Assembly: GCA_020427395.1 (NCBI GenBank)
Contig: JAGQON010000005.1
Span: 1 to 64,000, forward strand
DNA from: Phycisphaerales bacterium
GTDB taxonomy: Bacteria; Planctomycetota; Phycisphaerae; Phycisphaerales; UBA1924
Reading direction: 5' to 3'
DNA length: 64,000 nt
Position numbers and translations under genes: made by a program. The notes beneath the pieces are model-generated. The model searched no databases. It worked only from the letters and a program-made list of their open reading frames with translations, and was not told the origin of the DNA. Below, in pieces: positions 49,987 through 58,125 of the stretch (the stretch's first letter is position 1; every line of letters starts with the position of its first letter).

Positions 49987-50648
49987 GCCGACTCCCAGCC
50001 GCCCAACGACGCGAGCAGCTGCTCGATGTGGCCGCCCAGCTTTTCTCCGAGAAGGGCTACGCGGGCGCGACGACCGCGCAGATCGCCAAGGAAGCGGGGA
50101 TCACCGAGCCGATCATCTACCGCCACTTCAAGTCCAAGCGGGACCTGTTTGTGGCGCTGATCGAGCGGACAGGGCGTCAGACGCTTGAGCAGTGGGAGAC
50201 CGAGCTCAAGGACACCGAGGACCCGGGTGCCCGCCTGATGAAGATCATCGGCGACAACCCGATGGTCTCGGAGAAGGGACGGGCGGGTTATCGGGTCTTG
50301 CTGCAATCGATCTCCGAGGTCGATGATGCGCTGATCCACAAGGCCGTCAGCGACCACATGATGCGCCTGCATGCGTTCATCACCCGCGAGATCGAGCGCG
50401 CCCAGGAGGCCCACAAGGTCACGACACGCTTTTCCGCGGGCGTGATCGCCTGGGTGCTGGTGAATGTCGGCATGGGCTACGGCGTGCTCACCGCGATGAG
50501 TGTTCCCGGGCATGGTTTCGACGCCTCTGGCGTGCATGTGAAGGATGTGCTGGCGCGCATCCTCGTCGGGCGCGACAAGCAGAAGGACGCCGGCAACGGC
50601 GCGGACACAAACAACAACGAGCGGTTCGATCCGGGCTCCTCGCAGTAA
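49983..50648 (+). CDS. TetR-family transcriptional regulator
   Basis: The 221-residue protein has a typical N-terminal TetR HTH: 'QLLDVAAQLFSEKGYAGATT', 'AQIAKEAGITEPIIYRHFKS' and 'KRDLFVALIERTGR'. The C-terminal helical ligand domain (about 70-200) is specific to the protein and has a hydrophobic helix 'FSAGVIAWVLVNVGMGYGVL'. The effector and target genes are unknown. It overlaps yidD by ATGA and ends 18 bp before the desulfurase gene, so it is translated together with processing and insertion factors, an unusual partner set. Confidence 0.9.
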   Translation: MSRLPAAQRREQLLDVAAQLFSEKGYAGATTAQIAKEAGITEPIIYRHFKSKRDLFVALIERTGRQTLEQWETELKDTEDPGARLMKIIGDNPMVSEKGRAGYRVLLQSISEVDDALIHKAVSDHMMRLHAFITREIERAQEAHKVTTRFSAGVIAWVLVNVGMGYGVLTAMSVPGHGFDASGVHVKDVLARILVGRDKQKDAGNGADTNNNERFDPGSSQ

Positions 50649-50666
50649 ACGCGAAGGGCTGAACGC

Positions 50667-51851
50667 ATGAACCAGGTCTACCTTGATCATCACGCCACGA
50701 CCCGCCCCTGCGAGGCGTGCGTCGACGCGATGCTCCATGCGCTGCAGATCGACTGGGGCAACCCGTCGAGCGTCCACCGCATGGGGCAACAGGCGGCGAG
50801 GTCCCTCGAGCTGGCCCGCGGGCAGGTCGCGGCCCTGCTGGGTGCCCGCTCGCGCGATATCACCTTCACCGGCTCGGGCACCGAGGCCATCGATCTGGCA
50901 ATCCGCGGCGTGCTGGAAGCGACCACACGGGGCAGCCCCGAGAAGAACATCATCGTCAGCGACACGATCGAGCACAGCGCGGTGCGCAACCTGTGCAAGC
51001 AGCTGGGCGACATGGGACGGGCGGAGATCGTGCAGACCCCGATCGAGCCCGGAGGGCGGATCAGTGTCGACGGGCTTGCAGGCGTACTCGACAAGCACAA
51101 GGACAGGGTCGCGCTGGTGAGCGTGCAGTGGGCGAACAACGAGACGGGCGTGATCCAGCCGGTGCACGAGCTGGCGAACATGTGCCGGGCACGCGGGGTG
51201 CTCATGCACAGCGACGCGACGCAGTGGGTGGGCAAGATGCCGACGGATCTCTCGGGTGGGGACGCCCCGGAGCTGGACCTGCTCAGTTGCTCGGCCCACA
51301 AGTTCCACGGGCCCAAGGGCGCCGGGGCGTTGTGGGTGCGCCGCGGGGTGCGCCTGATCCCGACACTGCCCGGCTCGCAGGAGCTGGGTCGTCGGGCGGG
51401 GACGCATGCGCTGCCCGCCATCGCCGGGATGGGGGCTGCCGCAGAGGCGGCGGCGGTCTGGCTGGAGAATGGATCGAATCGGGAAGCCGTCGCGGCCCTG
51501 CGAGATCGTCTGGAGTCGGGCATCCTTGCACGCTGCCCCGGGGCCAGGGTCAACGGCGATACCACCCACCGGCTCTGGAGCGTCACCAACATCGGCTTCC
51601 CCGGGCTCTCCTCGGAGGCGCTGCTGCTCTCGCTGAGCGAGCGGGGGGTGTTTGTGAGTGCCGGGGCGGCCTGCGCTTCGGGCTCGCTGGAGCCCTCGCC
51701 GGTGCTTCTGGCGATGGGCGTGGAGGAGCGGGTCGCTCATGGTTCGCTGCGATTCAGCCTGAGCCGGGAGACGACCGGCGAGGAGATCGAGCACACGATT
51801 GGCGTGGTTGAGCGGGTCGTCGCGCAGCTTTCGCGCGCGATGCCGGGCTGA
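50667..51851 (+). CDS. Cysteine desulfurase (NifS/IscS class)
   Basis: The 394-residue PLP enzyme takes sulfur from cysteine for Fe-S clusters or thio-modification of tRNA. It has 'MNQVYLDHHATTRPCEACVD', 'NPSSVHRMGQQAARSLELAR', 'SGTEAIDLAIRG', the PLP lysine in 'CSAHKFHGPKGAGALWVR' (about residue 212) and the catalytic Cys in 'SAGAACASGSLEPSPVLLAM' (about 335). The short active-site loop fits the NifS/IscS class rather than SufS. No IscU or other Fe-S gene follows; the next gene is a membrane protein. The start lies 18 bp after the TetR stop. Confidence 0.93.
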   Translation: MNQVYLDHHATTRPCEACVDAMLHALQIDWGNPSSVHRMGQQAARSLELARGQVAALLGARSRDITFTGSGTEAIDLAIRGVLEATTRGSPEKNIIVSDTIEHSAVRNLCKQLGDMGRAEIVQTPIEPGGRISVDGLAGVLDKHKDRVALVSVQWANNETGVIQPVHELANMCRARGVLMHSDATQWVGKMPTDLSGGDAPELDLLSCSAHKFHGPKGAGALWVRRGVRLIPTLPGSQELGRRAGTHALPAIAGMGAAAEAAAVWLENGSNREAVAALRDRLESGILARCPGARVNGDTTHRLWSVTNIGFPGLSSEALLLSLSERGVFVSAGAACASGSLEPSPVLLAMGVEERVAHGSLRFSLSRETTGEEIEHTIGVVERVVAQLSRAMPG

Positions 51852-51900
51852 AATCGAGGTGAATCGGTCTTGGAGAGTGGCTTAGAGCCCGGAAAACCGC

Positions 51901-51906
51901 TACGCT
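51901..51906 (+). promoter_or_regulatory. -10 box (TACGCT) of a probable leaderless transcript
   Basis: TACGCT ends 6 nt before the ATG at 51913, and no ribosome site is present. Confidence 0.45.
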
Positions 51907-51912
51907 GGGCGC

Positions 51913-52743
51913 ATGACACACATGCCCGATACCTACGCCCAGCGCGATGTCCACCTCTATCAGGAACCCGAACGCACGAGCGTCATGGCGATTCTGTCGT
52001 TGGTGCTCGGCATTCTGGGCTGCTGCACCCTGGTGACGGCCCCAATTGGTGTGCTGCTGGGCGTGTTTGGGCTCATCGGCATCTCGCGGAGCAAGGGACG
52101 CGTGGGTGGCACCGGGCTGGCGATTGGCGGTCTCATCGTCAGCGTGCTCTCGCTGGCGATCTGGCTGGGGCTGATCTTCGGTGCTGGCGGCATGATGAAG
52201 ATGTTCGTCAAGCAGTTCGGCGGCAACATCGAGCAGGTGCTCACCGATGTCCAGAACGGCGATTACGACGCGGCCCGTGGGATCCTCGGCAGCCCCGCCA
52301 ATACCGCGACCGACGAGGAACTCGCGGCCTTCCACGCGGCCTACACCAAGGACCTCGGCTCGTTCGTTGGGCTGCCCAACGGTCTGGGCGAGCTGTTCAG
52401 TGGCTACGGCGCGGTGATCGAGCAGTTTGAGGCGTATAACGGGCGTCAGGGCTACATCCCGATGCCGATCCGGTTCGATTCGGACTGGGTGCTGGCGATC
52501 TATGTGATCAACCCCAACGGCGGCGGCGGACAGGGCAGCGTGCCCGCCCCCGAGAAGATCATCCTCGTGGGTCCGGACGGTCGTGAGTACACGATCCCGG
52601 CGAACGCGGGCGATATCGACTCGGTCAACCAGCCCGACGGGACGGCTGCAGCACCCGATTCTGGCGTGGATTCGCAGCCCGACGAAGCGCCGGGCGATGA
52701 AAACGCCGATGAGACGGGCACGCAGGACCCCGAAGGGCCCTGA
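51913..52743 (+). CDS. DUF4190-type membrane protein with extracytoplasmic domain
   Basis: The 276-residue product has two close transmembrane helices ('ILSLVLGILGCCTLVTAPIG' and 'AIGGLIVSVLSLAIWLGLIF') with 'GLIGISRSKGRVGGTGLAIG' between them, the DUF4190 pattern. A domain of about 140 residues follows ('DVQNGDYDAARGILGSPANT'), and the last 40 residues are acidic and disordered. The first helix sits at about residue 27. Function unknown. It lies 67 bp before the mlaF-like gene and may be co-transcribed with it. Confidence 0.75.
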   Translation: MTHMPDTYAQRDVHLYQEPERTSVMAILSLVLGILGCCTLVTAPIGVLLGVFGLIGISRSKGRVGGTGLAIGGLIVSVLSLAIWLGLIFGAGGMMKMFVKQFGGNIEQVLTDVQNGDYDAARGILGSPANTATDEELAAFHAAYTKDLGSFVGLPNGLGELFSGYGAVIEQFEAYNGRQGYIPMPIRFDSDWVLAIYVINPNGGGGQGSVPAPEKIILVGPDGREYTIPANAGDIDSVNQPDGTAAAPDSGVDSQPDEAPGDENADETGTQDPEGP

Positions 52744-52810
52744 TATCGCGGTTCGTCGCTCGGCAGCGCGTGTGCGCCATGGGTGGCGTCTGCGCAAGGG
52801 AACGAGCGCC

Positions 52811-53746
52811 GTGACAGATCCGATCGAGCAGGACTTCCAGCACACGCCGGCGGAGCACAAGGGCCAGGAGCCCATTATCCGCCTGCGCAATCTCGTGAAG
52901 CGATTCGGCGATCAGACCGTGCTCTCGGGCGTGAACCTCGATGTGTACCCGGGTGAGACCATGGTCATCATGGGCGGTTCGGGCTCGGGCAAGTCCACCA
53001 TGCTGCGGACCATGATCGGGACCCACCGGGCCGAGGAGGGCAGCGTGGAGCTCTTCGGGCAGAACATCTGCGGGCTTGGCGAGGAGCAGCTCAACGAGGT
53101 GCGCAAGAAGTTCGGCATCCTGTTCCAGTCGGGTGCGCTGTTCAACTCCATGACCATTGGCGAGAATGTGGCCCTGCCGCTGCGTGAGCACACCGACCTC
53201 GACGACGAGATCATCGATATCCAGGTGAAGATCAAGCTCGAGCTGGTGGGTCTGCGCGAGGACGCGCACAAGTACCCGGCCCAGATCTCGGGCGGCATGA
53301 AGAAGCGGGCGGGGCTGGCGCGGGCGCTGGCGCTGGACCCCAAGATCCTGTTCTACGACGAGCCCAGCGCCGGGCTGGACCCGGTGACGAGCGCCCAGAT
53401 CGATCAGCTGATCATCGCGCTGACGCGTCAGCTGGGTGTGACGAGCGTGGTGGTGACGCACGAGATGGACAGCGCGTTCACGATCGCCGATCGCATGGCG
53501 ATGCTGGATCGGGGCGTGATGCTGTGCCTCCACGAACGAGCGTGGTTTGAGCACCTGCGCGATATGCCCGTGCACGAGGCCAAGCAGCTGAGCGAGAAGA
53601 AGCAGCTGGTCCGCCAGTTTCTGCGGGGCGACGCGGACGGGCCGCTGGCGGCGCGTCGGGACGAGGCGTCGTACAGCGCGGACCTGTTCGGCATGACGAT
53701 GGACCGCGTGACACGCACGCCCAGCGTGGAGCCCACGCGCGGGTGA
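52811..53746 (+). CDS. mlaF: MlaF-like ABC ATPase
   Basis: The 311-residue ATPase is of the MlaF/Ttg2A type that powers phospholipid or lipid traffic between the membranes. Motifs are Walker A 'GGSGSGKSTMLRTMIG', 'FGILFQSGALFNSMTIGENV', the signature 'ISGGMKKRAGLARALALDPK', Walker B 'ILFYDEPSAGLDPVTSAQID' and 'VVVTHEMDSAFTIADRMAML'. The first GTG at 52811 follows AAGGGA and a few extra N-terminal residues are present. The MCE partner gene is 56 bp downstream. The MlaE permease gene, normally between them, is missing from this window. Confidence 0.88.
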   Translation: MTDPIEQDFQHTPAEHKGQEPIIRLRNLVKRFGDQTVLSGVNLDVYPGETMVIMGGSGSGKSTMLRTMIGTHRAEEGSVELFGQNICGLGEEQLNEVRKKFGILFQSGALFNSMTIGENVALPLREHTDLDDEIIDIQVKIKLELVGLREDAHKYPAQISGGMKKRAGLARALALDPKILFYDEPSAGLDPVTSAQIDQLIIALTRQLGVTSVVVTHEMDSAFTIADRMAMLDRGVMLCLHERAWFEHLRDMPVHEAKQLSEKKQLVRQFLRGDADGPLAARRDEASYSADLFGMTMDRVTRTPSVEPTRG

Positions 53747-53802
53747 GGGAAGCACGAGACACGAACCCCGGGCGACGGATGTGCCCGGCGAGAGGTTGAA
53801 GG

Positions 53803-55143
53803 ATGAGCACGCAACTGATCAGCAGAAACAATGTGGTCGCTGGATTGTTCGTGATCCTGAGCATCCTGCTCGCGGTCGCGATCGCGTTCATACTCTCGGA
53901 TGTGCAGGACAAGTTCGCCAAACGCACCGAGTATGTCGTGCGCTTCCCGACCGACATCGGCGTGACGGGGCTGCAGCCCGGCGCGGATGTGACCTTCGGC
54001 GGGCTGAGCATCGGGCGCGTGCGCACGATCAGCGTGCACACCGAGACCGACCCGGACACGGGCATCGAGGTCGTGCGCTCGCACGATGTCGTGATCGCCG
54101 TCCGCCCCGACCTGGTGCTCTACGAGGACGCGTACGGCGATCTTGTCCCGCCGCTGCTGGGTGGCGTGTCGCGGATCAACATCCCCTCTCCCGGCACGGG
54201 CAGTTACGACGGGGGCCCGGGCGACCCCGACAGCACGCTTGGCCCGGGCGAGGCGCTGCGTGGTCGGTTCGCGCCCTCGATCCTGGCGCAGCTGGGTTTC
54301 ACGACCGAAGAAGCCGAGGCGATCAAGGAGACGATCCACAAGGTCCGTGAGATCTCCAATCATGTCGACGAGGTCTCGCAGTCCGTCAAACGGATGATGC
54401 TGGATCTGGAGCCCGAGTTTGGCAAGGGTGTCGACGACGGGCGCTCGACGATCGAGAACATCCGCGCCTTCAGCGAGAACCTCAACCGCGAAGACGGCTG
54501 GTCCGATCGTGTGGACTCGATCCTTGGCAGCGCCGACAGCGCTGCCAAGAAGGTCGAGCCGGTTATCGACGACGCGAAGGCAACGATCAGCGAGGCACGC
54601 GGGATGATCGAGGACAACCGCGAGAAGGTCGCCAGCATCATCGACAATGTGAACGCGACGAGCGAGCGATTCAAGCTCGAGACGATGGAGCAGATCAACG
54701 AGCTGCTCGACAAGGGCACGCTGGCGTTGGGCTCGTACAAGGATGTTGCGGACAACGCCAACGGCGTGCTGCTGACCAACTCGCCCAAGATCGCCTCGAC
54801 ACTCGACTCTGCTCGCGACATCGGGGTGCAGGGCAAGCTGTTTGTGGAGGAGATCCGGGCGCAGCCGTGGCGTCTTCTCAAGAAGCCCAGCGAGGAGGAC
54901 CTGCTGCGTGAGCCGATATACGAGGCGGCCCGGGCGTACGCCAGCGCGGTCTCGGACCTTCGGGTGGCATCGGAGGCGCTGGACGCGGCGGTGCTGAAGG
55001 CCTCGCAGAGCCCGGGCTCGGAATCGGTGGTGCAGATCCGCCAGATCGCGGGCGTGGTGGACGAGGCCTACGAGCGGTACAGCGAGGCCGAGCGTCGATT
55101 GCTTGAACGCCTGCGGACCGGTTCCCCAACAACAGCACCATGA
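53803..55143 (+). CDS. mlaD: MCE-domain (MlaD-like) lipid-transport protein
   Basis: The 446-residue protein has one N-terminal membrane helix ('VVAGLFVILSILLAVAIAFI') and an MCE domain (about residues 40-160): 'YVVRFPTDIGVTGLQPGADV' and 'TFGGLSIGRVRTISVHTE', with an insert in 'PSPGTGSYDGGPGDPDSTLG'. A long helical C-terminus (about 170-446) with coiled-coil character may form a tube. It matches MlaD in the inner membrane. The ribosome site is AGAGG. Its stop overlaps the lipase gene (ATGA). Confidence 0.88.
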   Translation: MSTQLISRNNVVAGLFVILSILLAVAIAFILSDVQDKFAKRTEYVVRFPTDIGVTGLQPGADVTFGGLSIGRVRTISVHTETDPDTGIEVVRSHDVVIAVRPDLVLYEDAYGDLVPPLLGGVSRINIPSPGTGSYDGGPGDPDSTLGPGEALRGRFAPSILAQLGFTTEEAEAIKETIHKVREISNHVDEVSQSVKRMMLDLEPEFGKGVDDGRSTIENIRAFSENLNREDGWSDRVDSILGSADSAAKKVEPVIDDAKATISEARGMIEDNREKVASIIDNVNATSERFKLETMEQINELLDKGTLALGSYKDVADNANGVLLTNSPKIASTLDSARDIGVQGKLFVEEIRAQPWRLLKKPSEEDLLREPIYEAARAYASAVSDLRVASEALDAAVLKASQSPGSESVVQIRQIAGVVDEAYERYSEAERRLLERLRTGSPTTAP

Positions 55144-56279
55144 GCAGACGTCAGAACACCGATCGCGGGCGTGCGGGACGCCGCTGGGTCATCACGCTGA
55201 GCGTGATCGCGCTGGTGCTGGTTTCTGCGGTGCTGGTGCTGCGCCGCGACGATCGGATCAATCGGGCTCAGGCGACGCTGATCGCCAACGGCGTGTCGGG
55301 CATCGCCCGGGGCGTGGTGAGCACGCTTGGCGAGCTGGACCTGCACGCACGCCCCGACTGGACAGGGATACGCGTCTACGACCGCGAGAAGAATACCTGG
55401 CTGACGCTCGAAGAGGGCGCGCCGATCGGGTCATACCCGGTGCTGCTGATCCACGGGCTCGACGAGCCGGGCGGGATCTGGGATCAGCTGGCGCCGGCGC
55501 TGGCCAGCGATGGGCACACGGTGATCCGCTTTGATTACGAGAACGATCAGGCGATCTCCGTCAGCGCCGATGCGCTGCAGGTGGCAATGGGCGAGCTCCG
55601 GCGCGTCGGTGTAGAACGCTTGGACCTGGTGTGCCATTCGATGGGCGGCCTTGTTGCGCGGGACGCGATCTCGCGTGATCCATTCCCGGATCTGGGTCTG
55701 GGCATTGGGACGATCGTGACGCTGGGCACGCCGCACAAGGGCTCGCCTTGGGCCCGGCTGCGGGCGGTCGCGGAGATGCGTGAGCAGGTGCAGCGTTGGG
55801 CCGAATCGGACGATCTGGATCCCGCCCGCCTCCTGGGCTTTGCGCGTGATGGCGACGGTCGTGCCGGCATCGACCTGATGCCGGGCTCTGAGTTCCTCAA
55901 GGCCCTCGATCAGCGTTCGTTGCCGGAGGGGACGCGGGTGATCTGCGTGGTTGGGCGGAGCGATCAGCCAACGACACTGGCGGGAACGCTGGGCTCGCTC
56001 AGCGCCCGCACGGCCTTGCGCGAGCTGGTGGGCGAGGATCAGGCGGGGGTGATGCTCGACGAGGTCGAACGCCTGGGGCAGGAGCTGGGCGACGGGGTGG
56101 TCCCGGTGAGCTCGGCCGTGATGGACGGGGCGAGCGAGATCATCATCGTGCAGGCGAACCATCGGGGCATGATCCGCACGATCGAGCTCGAGGAGCGGGT
56201 CCGCCAGAACATGACGCTGCCGCCCGCCAAGGACCCGCCTGCGATTGAGATCGTGGTGGATCGCCTGCACCGGGATTGA
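55140..56279 (+). CDS. Membrane-anchored alpha/beta hydrolase (lipase-like)
   Basis: The 379-residue product has an N-terminal membrane helix ('WVITLSVIALVLVSAVLVL') and an alpha/beta-hydrolase domain. The oxyanion region is 'VLLIHGLDEPGGIWDQLAPA', the nucleophile elbow 'LVCHSMGGLVARDAISRD' (Ser about residue 167), and the late region 'GDGVVPVSSAVMD' with the acid and 'QANHRGMIRT' with the candidate catalytic His. This resembles triacylglycerol or phospholipid lipases with GPI-remodelling-like lids. Translational coupling to the MCE gene suggests it processes lipids moved by that system. The substrate is inferred. Confidence 0.8.
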   Translation: MSRRQNTDRGRAGRRWVITLSVIALVLVSAVLVLRRDDRINRAQATLIANGVSGIARGVVSTLGELDLHARPDWTGIRVYDREKNTWLTLEEGAPIGSYPVLLIHGLDEPGGIWDQLAPALASDGHTVIRFDYENDQAISVSADALQVAMGELRRVGVERLDLVCHSMGGLVARDAISRDPFPDLGLGIGTIVTLGTPHKGSPWARLRAVAEMREQVQRWAESDDLDPARLLGFARDGDGRAGIDLMPGSEFLKALDQRSLPEGTRVICVVGRSDQPTTLAGTLGSLSARTALRELVGEDQAGVMLDEVERLGQELGDGVVPVSSAVMDGASEIIIVQANHRGMIRTIELEERVRQNMTLPPAKDPPAIEIVVDRLHRD

Positions 56280-56305
56280 TGGGTGTGATCTGATCTGGTT
56301 TGTGA

Positions 56306-56311
56306 TATGAT
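56306..56311 (+). promoter_or_regulatory. -10 box (TATGAT) of a probable leaderless transcript
   Basis: TATGAT ends 5 nt before the ATG at 56317, and no ribosome site is present. Confidence 0.5.
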
Positions 56312-56316
56312 CGGGT

Positions 56317-56937
56317 ATGGCCCAGCGACGGCACCATTACGAGCACGCCTTTGAGCGGTTCTTGCGAGATCGTCGGGTGCCGTATATCTCTGTGGACGAG
56401 GCGAAGAAATCGTTGCTTCCAGGCTCCCGTGCGATGCACGCCGGCGACGACGGTCCCGGCTCGCTCAAGAACTTCGATTTCGTGATCTACGGCGAGGGGG
56501 GCAACCTGCTCGTTGAGGTTAAGGGTCGTCGTTTGCCCCGTGTCCGGCTCAAAGACGGGCGTCCGGCGTCGCCGCGGATGGAATGCTGGGTGACGCTGGA
56601 CGACATCGAGGCGTTGCGCCGCTGGGGGACGCTGTTCGGGCCGGATTTCGAGGCGGTGATCGTGTTCATGTACTGGTGCGAGGGCGTGCCGCCTGATGGT
56701 CTGTTCGTGGAGACGATCTCGCACCGCGACCGGTGGTACACGCTGCGATGCATCGATGTGGAGAGTTATGCGCGAGCAATGCGGCTGCGGAGCCCCAAGT
56801 GGGGGACGGTGTGCCTGAGCGCGGGTGATTTTCATCGTCTGAGCCGCCCGTTCGTGGTGCCGGTGCGCGAGCAGGCAGGCAGCGTCGCACAAACGGGCTT
56901 TGTTCGTGAGCCGGTGTTTGAGCTGCTGGGGCCCTGA
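56317..56937 (+). CDS. HYExAFE-family nuclease-like protein
   Basis: The 206-residue protein opens with 'MAQRRHHYEHAFERFLRDRR', the HYExAF motif, and has a restriction-endonuclease-like core: 'LKNFDFVIYGEGGNLLVEVK' followed by GRR, where Asp of FDF, Glu and Lys of LLVEVKG fit the PD-(D/E)xK pattern. The rest includes 'FEAVIVFMYWCEGVPPDGLF'. A DNA- or RNA-cleaving role is inferred from the fold. I recall a named family with this motif, mostly in planctomycetes. It stands alone downstream of the lipase gene. Confidence 0.75.
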   Translation: MAQRRHHYEHAFERFLRDRRVPYISVDEAKKSLLPGSRAMHAGDDGPGSLKNFDFVIYGEGGNLLVEVKGRRLPRVRLKDGRPASPRMECWVTLDDIEALRRWGTLFGPDFEAVIVFMYWCEGVPPDGLFVETISHRDRWYTLRCIDVESYARAMRLRSPKWGTVCLSAGDFHRLSRPFVVPVREQAGSVAQTGFVREPVFELLGP

Positions 56938-56996
56938 ATCTTGGTGTGATTGGGGGGCGATACGGCTTGGCGCTTGAAGCGGGCGGATTGTCGGTG

Positions 56997-57002
56997 TAGC
57001 GT
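56997..57002 (+). promoter_or_regulatory. -10 box (TAGCGT) of a probable leaderless transcript
   Basis: TAGCGT ends 6 nt before the ATG at 57009. Confidence 0.4.
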
Positions 57003-57008
57003 GGGTGC

Positions 57009-57263
57009 ATGAAGAGCCCCGTTCTTGATCGTGTGTGCCGATCGATCGCCCGCCGCCGCGGTGCGATGGTCATGGTGATGATGTCGCTGCTGATGACGAT
57101 CTGCACCAGCGAGGTGCTGGCGCAGGACTCGCCTTTGCGTCCGCCGACGACCAAGGAGCCGCCGAGCGGGCCCAAGTTCATCATGATGGGCATCGCGTTG
57201 GTGCTTGCGGCGTTGGTGATCGTGGTCGCGATCTTCCGGACCAAGCGTGGGCATCAGGACTGA
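57009..57263 (+). CDS. Small membrane protein with signal peptide-like N-terminus
   Basis: The 84-residue product has a hydrophobic N-terminal segment ('VMVMMSLLMTICTSEVLAQ', probably a signal peptide cleaved near residue 38), a Pro-rich linker ('SPLRPPTTKEPPSGPKF') and a transmembrane helix ('FIMMGIALVLAALVIVVAIF') before a basic end. The topology is type I: outside linker, short inside tail. No family is recognised. Confidence 0.65.
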   Translation: MKSPVLDRVCRSIARRRGAMVMVMMSLLMTICTSEVLAQDSPLRPPTTKEPPSGPKFIMMGIALVLAALVIVVAIFRTKRGHQD

Positions 57264-57406
57264 CCCGCAGTTGCGGGATGGCCGTATCCTCGTCCCTGCT
57301 CGGGTTCAGCCGAACCGGTGGGGCGTGGTTGTGGTATATCTAGATGCAGCCGGGGTCGGTTTCGGGCACAACAGCCCGTCGATGATCCGGCTTGGGAGAC
57401 ACGGCA

Positions 57407-57727
57407 ATGACCAACAACAACCAAGCGCCCCGCTCGGGGCGAAGAACGGGGCTTGTGGCGCTCAACGCGGCGTTGCTGATGATCCTCAGCGCTGTGGTGC
57501 TGGTGCCCAGTGTCGACGCGCAGCTCACGACGCCCAACGCCCGCGTGCGAGGCGATTACACCGTCGTGGGCGGGCAGACACTGGGCGATACCGCCAGCAC
57601 GGTGTATGTGCTCGACTCTGCCAATCGCGATATGGTGGCGTTGCGGTGGAACGACAGTTCCAAGTCGCTCGAGGGCGTGGGCTATCGCGATCTCGTGCGT
57701 GATGTCCAGAGCGACCCGGACCGTTGA
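57407..57727 (+). CDS. Small secreted or anchored hypothetical protein
   Basis: The 106-residue product has an N-terminal hydrophobic helix ('LVALNAALLMILSAVVLVPS') and an exported part of about 60 residues with 'GDYTVVGGQTLGDTASTVYV' and 'DSANRDMVALRWNDSSKSLE'. The start at 57407 has GGGAGA 8 nt upstream. It is followed after 13 bp by the similar gene at 57741. Both have a small domain reading 'V-D-N--E---', so they may be related. Function unknown. Confidence 0.65.
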   Translation: MTNNNQAPRSGRRTGLVALNAALLMILSAVVLVPSVDAQLTTPNARVRGDYTVVGGQTLGDTASTVYVLDSANRDMVALRWNDSSKSLEGVGYRDLVRDVQSDPDR

Positions 57728-57740
57728 GCAAGGAGCAGCC

Positions 57741-58067
57741 ATGACACACCACAACGACACAACACAAACACACCAACGCTCGGGCTGGCTCTGGGTCAGC
57801 GCCGGCGTGCTCGCTTCGCTCATCCTCGTGCAGGGCGCAGGAATGCTCGATTCCACGGCCCACGCCGAGATGTCGAGCACGAGCGGGGCCTACACCATGA
57901 TCACGACCGACGGCGGCAACGACGAGATCCTGATCGTGGTTGATTCCAGCCAGGAGATGCTCATGGTCTACCGCGGCGATCGCAACCAGGGCATGCAGCT
58001 GCTGGATCGCGAGGAGCTTTCGGGGCTCTTCGCGCGGGCTCGTGCCCGGGCGCTGGGACAACCCTAG
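57741..58067 (+). CDS. Small secreted or anchored hypothetical protein (possible paralog)
   Basis: The 108-residue product has an N-terminal hydrophobic helix ('WLWVSAGVLASLILVQGAGM') and an exported segment 'AYTMITTDGGNDEILIVVDS' and 'SQEMLMVYRGDRNQGMQLLD'. Its layout resembles the gene at 57407 (helix, then a short strand-rich domain with similar 'YTVVGGQ' / 'YTMITTDGG' starts). The ribosome site is AAGGAG. It lies 13 bp after its neighbour and 58 bp before the PSP1 gene. Confidence 0.65.
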   Translation: MTHHNDTTQTHQRSGWLWVSAGVLASLILVQGAGMLDSTAHAEMSSTSGAYTMITTDGGNDEILIVVDSSQEMLMVYRGDRNQGMQLLDREELSGLFARARARALGQP

Positions 58068-58125
58068 AGTGTGTCTCCCGCGGGCGTGATGTTGTACGCC
58101 CGCGATCCCCGAGCCAAGAATCACC

